From assembly GCA_010909165.1 (NCBI GenBank), contig MU008167.1:62001-126000 (forward strand): a DNA stretch of 64,000 nt. Direction: 5' to 3'. This DNA is from Anthoceros angustus (taxonomy: Eukaryota; Streptophyta; Anthocerotopsida; Anthocerotales; Anthocerotaceae). A program made the translations under genes and the position numbers. Shown one piece after another: positions 61,045 to 64,000 of this stretch; within the stretch, counting starts at the first letter, position 1; each line of letters opens with the position of its first letter. Under the pieces are notes generated by a model. It searched no databases and was not told where the DNA came from. It was given only the letters and a program-made list of their open reading frames with translations.

Positions 61045-62002
61045 CCTAGCTCTTGGCAGCCACCTGGTTTGAGCTGCTCCAGGCACAAACCGAGAGAGTT
61101 TATGTGAAGCAACATGGGGTGCATGAGCTACGTTTCTTGTTCTATCTGATGCTGCAAGATGCTCACGTCAGAGCTTTTGTCTCCAGGATCTGGCATCAGT
61201 GCTTCTCTTCAGGTCCTGCAGGGTATGAAAATTTGGACATGGTGTCTTGTCTGCGCTCTTTAACATGCCTGTGTAGCATGTGCAGCCAGCTTGCTCACCT
61301 TGCACTTCTTTGGTCAACTGAATGCAGGCTTGAACAGACCATCGCTGCGAGCTATGTTGGAACACTGAAAAGCTACCGGTCCGGGGTACGTGTGTGAGAA
61401 CGTTTTGGGCACATGTTGATGGTTATTTTTCTGCAGCCCAGCAGGTATGGAGAGCTTTGATGTATACCTCTGGAGGTCAAGGTCAGAAATTTCGTGACCT
61501 TCCTGCCTATGATTGAAACACACGTTTTCATTCTTTCAGATGTTGGTCTCATCAACATTAGAACTGGACTTGGCCTTTCCTCATCCAACGGTCAAACTGA
61601 CAAGCCTTATCCTCTTGCAAAGCAGCGACAGATCTCAGTTATCTCTGCAGCATTGACAGGGACTTCATGAGGTAAGCGCCGGTTTCCATGAGCCCCATTT
61701 AAGGAAACGACATGCGGTGAGGCTGAGACAAATCACATACTGTTCTTTAAGAGGCGTTTTCTGATCAGGAAGATAACAGGATCCAGATCCATCAAGGCCA
61801 TCCGAGACGGACTCCCGCATATTAGGACGAAAACTTTATTTTCCCTGATCAGCAGGAGGGCACTTCCTGGTTATGATCAGCGGTAATATTCTAGTCGACC
61901 GAGATAATAACCGCGACTGCATGATACAAATGAAAGGTTACAAATGCTGTATGAGGAAGGGAAATTTTACTCAAAGTGATTGAGAAAGGGACTTTGGTAC
62001 GA
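61045..62002 (+). other. ING1 3' flank, no gene seen
   Basis: This presumably includes the ING1 3' UTR. No AATAAA was found close to the stop codon. A 114-codon open frame (61053-61397) begins just behind the ING1 stop but shows no recognisable motif. I see nothing else. Confidence 0.4.
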
Positions 62003-62140
62003 GGCCACTTCCTCCACAGGTAGTCCATCTAGGCCACTTGCTCCACAGTTAGTCTATCGAGGCCACTGGCTCCACAGTTAGTCTAGACTATCTAGGCCAC
62101 TTGCTCCACAGTTAGTCTGTCTAGGCCGCTTGCTCCGCGG
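62003..62140 (+). repeat. 29-bp tandem repeat
   Basis: Units with ggccacttgctccacagtta start at 62003, 62032, 62061, 62095 and 62124: spacings 29, 29, 34 and 29. The last unit is truncated and altered to ggccgcttgctccgcgg. Confidence 0.8.
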
Positions 62141-62185
62141 CGTGTATTGGCTTCACGCCGTGATGAAGCATCCTGAGCTTGGATC

Positions 62186-62360
62186 GGTACTTAGATGGGG
62201 TGCCTAAAGGGACTGTATGCCCTTGGTGCAAGTAGCTTAGGCACACCATGGTACAAGTCGTTAAGTACCAAGTCCCATGATGGACTTAAATAAAATTCTT
62301 CTTCTCCTTCTGCACCAACTGGTATGGTGGTATCCCGTCTAGGCACCCCATCTGGGTACT
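62186..62360. repeat. Foldback element, about 170 bp
   Basis: A perfect 14-bp inverted repeat, AGATGGGGTGCCTA at 62193-62206 and TAGGCACCCCATCT at 62340-62353, extends with mismatches to about 20 bp through GGTACT / GGTACTC. Between the arms are a third related motif (taggcacaccatggtac) and AATAAA at 62289-62294. It may be a MITE or a solo remnant of another element. No target-site duplication is obvious. Confidence 0.5.
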
Positions 62361-62662
62361 CGAGAAAACAGTTTAACTATGATACACACGTCCCAACACC
62401 TGAGCTTTTGTTTCTTTGTTGCTTCGAACTAACATAATTTGCCCAGTCTTAACCCCTACTGCAGGCATAGAATAATGAGACTCAGCCCGTTTCTGTTCAC
62501 ATTTGCTCTGGTGAATTGTTGCTGACATACGCTAGTCAATCCAAAATGCTTGCTATCCCAACACACTGTCTTGGCTGCCCATTTGTATGAGTGAGAGCTA
62601 ACATCACAAACAGTCTGTTGTTTACTCTTATACCTATATGTGAGAAAGAGCGAAGTGAAGGA
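62361..62662. other. Intergenic, nothing recognised
   Basis: AT-rich sequence without a coding region, RNA gene or repeat that I can support. Confidence 0.5.
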
Positions 62663-62786
62663 GCACTTATCTCCTCTTAATATACCTCTATTCAACAACT
62701 CCCATTAAAGGCTTCAATTTTCTTGCACTTATCTCCTTTTAACATAACTCTATTCAACAACTTTCATTCAAGGCTTCAATTTGCCT
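62663..62786 (+). repeat. 62-bp tandem duplication
   Basis: The sequence beginning gcacttatctcctcttaa at 62663 recurs at 62725 as gcacttatctccttttaa. Both continue through ctctattcaacaact and ggcttcaattt. Confidence 0.75.
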
Positions 62787-62975
62787 CGATAGTCAAAATT
62801 GTCTGTCATGTTAACACACAATTCATGTGCACGTGAAGTTGCCTACATATTTAAGAATCCAGTGTGGCAAGCAATTAGTCAAACTACATCCATTGCTATG
62901 CCAATGCACAACTGATGATGAATTGCCTTCACATAATCTAGCGTTGTAAGCATTAGTGGAATCAAGCGTAACAAG

Positions 62976-63235
62976 CACTAGCCATGTGAGAATCCATGGA
63001 CCATAATTGCATCATGGTCCATGTTATAGCGTGGCAAACACTAGTCATGTTAGAATGGATCCATGGACCATAATTGCGTCATGGTCCATGTTATACCGTG
63101 ACAAGCACTAGTCATGTGAGAATGGATCCATGGACCATAATTGCGTAATGGTCCGTGTTATACTGTGGCAAGCACTAGTCATGTGAGAATGGATCCATGG
63201 ACCATAATTGCGTCATGAGCCATGTTACATGAGCT
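62976..63235 (+). repeat. 63-67-bp tandem repeat with internal palindrome
   Basis: Repeat starts (cactag) lie at 62976, 63039, 63106 and 63173. Each unit contains catggaccat, a short spacer aattgc.tc and atggtccatg; in the first unit the arms are 62995-63004 and 63014-63023, a perfect 10-bp stem with a 9-nt loop. The last unit has lost part of the right arm. Confidence 0.8.
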
Positions 63236-63246
63236 TACCAATGCCT

Positions 63247-63372
63247 CTACTTGTGTACGTTGGCAGTCGCGCATCTCTCCACCGCCCAGCCCGGAGGGTT
63301 GATAATGACATGCTCACAAATGGAGTTCCGGGTAGAGTCCATTACGATGATATCCGCAACAAATATTTGTTT
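63247..63372 (-). pseudogene. Old inverted relic of module E outside the array
   Basis: The minus strand reads 41 codons, from KQIFVADIIVMDST through NSICEHVIINPPGW to CATANVHK and a stop. By hand alignment 26 of 41 residues match the array copy at about 26209-26333, and most others are conservative. The DNA differs at many silent sites, so the two have diverged for a long time while the protein was constrained. A stop just upstream (TGA, near 63378) and one after HK show that this copy is dead. Confidence 0.65.
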
Positions 63373-63399
63373 CCCCGGTCAGAAACAGATTCGCCTTGA

Positions 63400-63726
63400 G
63401 CAAACACCTGATTAATCTCATTGCATTGAGCCAAATTCCTCAAATGGACTTGTCACCTTCGCCCATGCAATCCTACATCTTTGATATCCTTCAACGGCAC
63501 ATTGCACAATAATTGTCACGCAGCCCATGGGCAGATTGTATAGTTGTCGTGGAGCCCATGGCCAGCTCAAGTAACATTGTCTTTGAACAATTGCCATGGA
63601 ACCCATGATCAACTCGAGATTTTGCAGTCCATGCAGTCCAGGGGCAAATTGTATAATGTTTTATTGATTGATTGATACTGAGTTTTTTATACGCTGTAGG
63701 TCTCTCCCATGTCTGAGTTGTCATGG
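63400..63726. other. Intergenic, nothing recognised
   Basis: Short words such as cccatgg and caattg recur irregularly. No coding region is supported; the overlapping minus-strand open frames of 64 and 82 codons have no motif. Confidence 0.4.
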
Positions 63727-63729
63727 AGA

Positions 63730-63800
63730 CCATGGCCACCTAGAGCATCTCCATAGCCACCTAGACCAACTGGAGCGTCTCCATGGCCACCTAGAGCAAT
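63730..63800 (+). repeat. Short tandem repeat (21 and 30 bp spacing)
   Basis: ccatggccacctagagc occurs at 63730 and 63781, with a variant, ccatagccacctagacc, at 63751. Confidence 0.65.
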
Positions 63801-63837
63801 ACTGTGCTTGATTGTTGTTGGAAGTTCAAATCCATAG

Positions 63838-63981
63838 AATATAGAGTTATTTTGCTAAAAAGTTCAAATGCATAACAATAATAGAACGAAGCTAACATGG
63901 AGCACACAAAATATAGAGTTATTTTGTTAAAAAGTTCAAAAGCATAACAATAATAGAACGAAGCTAATATGGATCGTACAT
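63838..63981 (+). repeat. 72-bp tandem duplication
   Basis: aatatagagttattttg starts at 63838 and again at 63910. The units agree through ataacaataatagaacgaag with a few substitutions. Confidence 0.8.
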
Positions 63982-64000
63982 AACAAGATGATCATTTCTT

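Noticed and set aside
61053-61397. 114-codon gene directly behind ING1
   Set aside because: It starts within 10 bp of the ING1 stop and has no motif. Most likely it is ING1 3' UTR.
62290-62340. LTR end with tRNA primer-binding site (ctggtatggtggtatcc)
   Set aside because: Only the first few bases resemble the usual TGGTATC start, and the stretch lies inside a foldback element. No matching second LTR was seen.
1-64000. tRNA, rRNA or other structured RNA genes
   Set aside because: No convincing A/B-box pair, cloverleaf or rRNA core sequence was seen by eye; a covariance-model scan would be decisive.

Overview
The window is nuclear DNA of a land plant, probably a non-seed plant such as a bryophyte or lycophyte. 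The evidence is a plant-type GT29 (sialyltransferase-like) gene with nine short-intron exons, a plant-type ING1 PHD-finger gene, plant telo-boxes at promoters, and a fragment of a plant-type thymidine kinase. The lineage is an inference; species cannot be read from the sequence.

Positions 1-57414 are one continuous head-to-tail array of a composite repeat and contain no intact gene that I can recognise. A minimal unit is about 7.3 kb. The observed units are 9-12.7 kb because modules were duplicated inside them. The order on the + strand is: H2 (minus-strand ORF remnant and a 33-bp repeat), M (minus-strand Lys/Glu-rich remnant), TK (minus-strand thymidine kinase pseudogene), an almost invariant AT-rich block, D (minus-strand Lys-rich remnant), a TATA / telo-box / AATAAA promoter-like block, F leader, a 64-bp minisatellite, E (plus-strand remnant of a retroelement C-terminal nuclease-like domain), G (a diverged copy of F), H1 (minus-strand remnant), then H2 again. 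I found no reverse transcriptase, integrase, transposase or Rep/helicase motif, so the unit looks like a non-autonomous composite element or a satellite built from element fragments. Within-array jumps occur at short shared sequences. Most copy-to-copy differences are 1-5 base indels at CTG/CAG, CCGG and CG positions and in homopolymers. This suggests much of the apparent divergence is basecalling or polishing error over methylated, unpolishable repeats, so broken reading frames in the array should be read with caution.

Positions 57415-61044 are clean single-copy DNA with two divergent genes. The minus-strand gene is the GT29 glycosyltransferase (57948-60096, nine exons, 404 codons plus stop by hand splicing, phases consistent throughout). 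The plus-strand gene is an intronless ING1-type chromatin reader (60187-61044, 285 aa). Their start codons are only 90 bp apart, so they share a bidirectional promoter. The array stops about 130 bp beyond the likely poly(A) signal of the GT29 gene.

Positions 61045-64000 hold no convincing gene. They contain several short tandem duplications (29, 62, 63-67, 21-30 and 72 bp), a foldback element, and an old inverted relic of module E at 63247-63372. That relic keeps 26 of 41 residues in common with the array copy near 26.2 kb, which independently shows that module E descends from a real protein-coding sequence.
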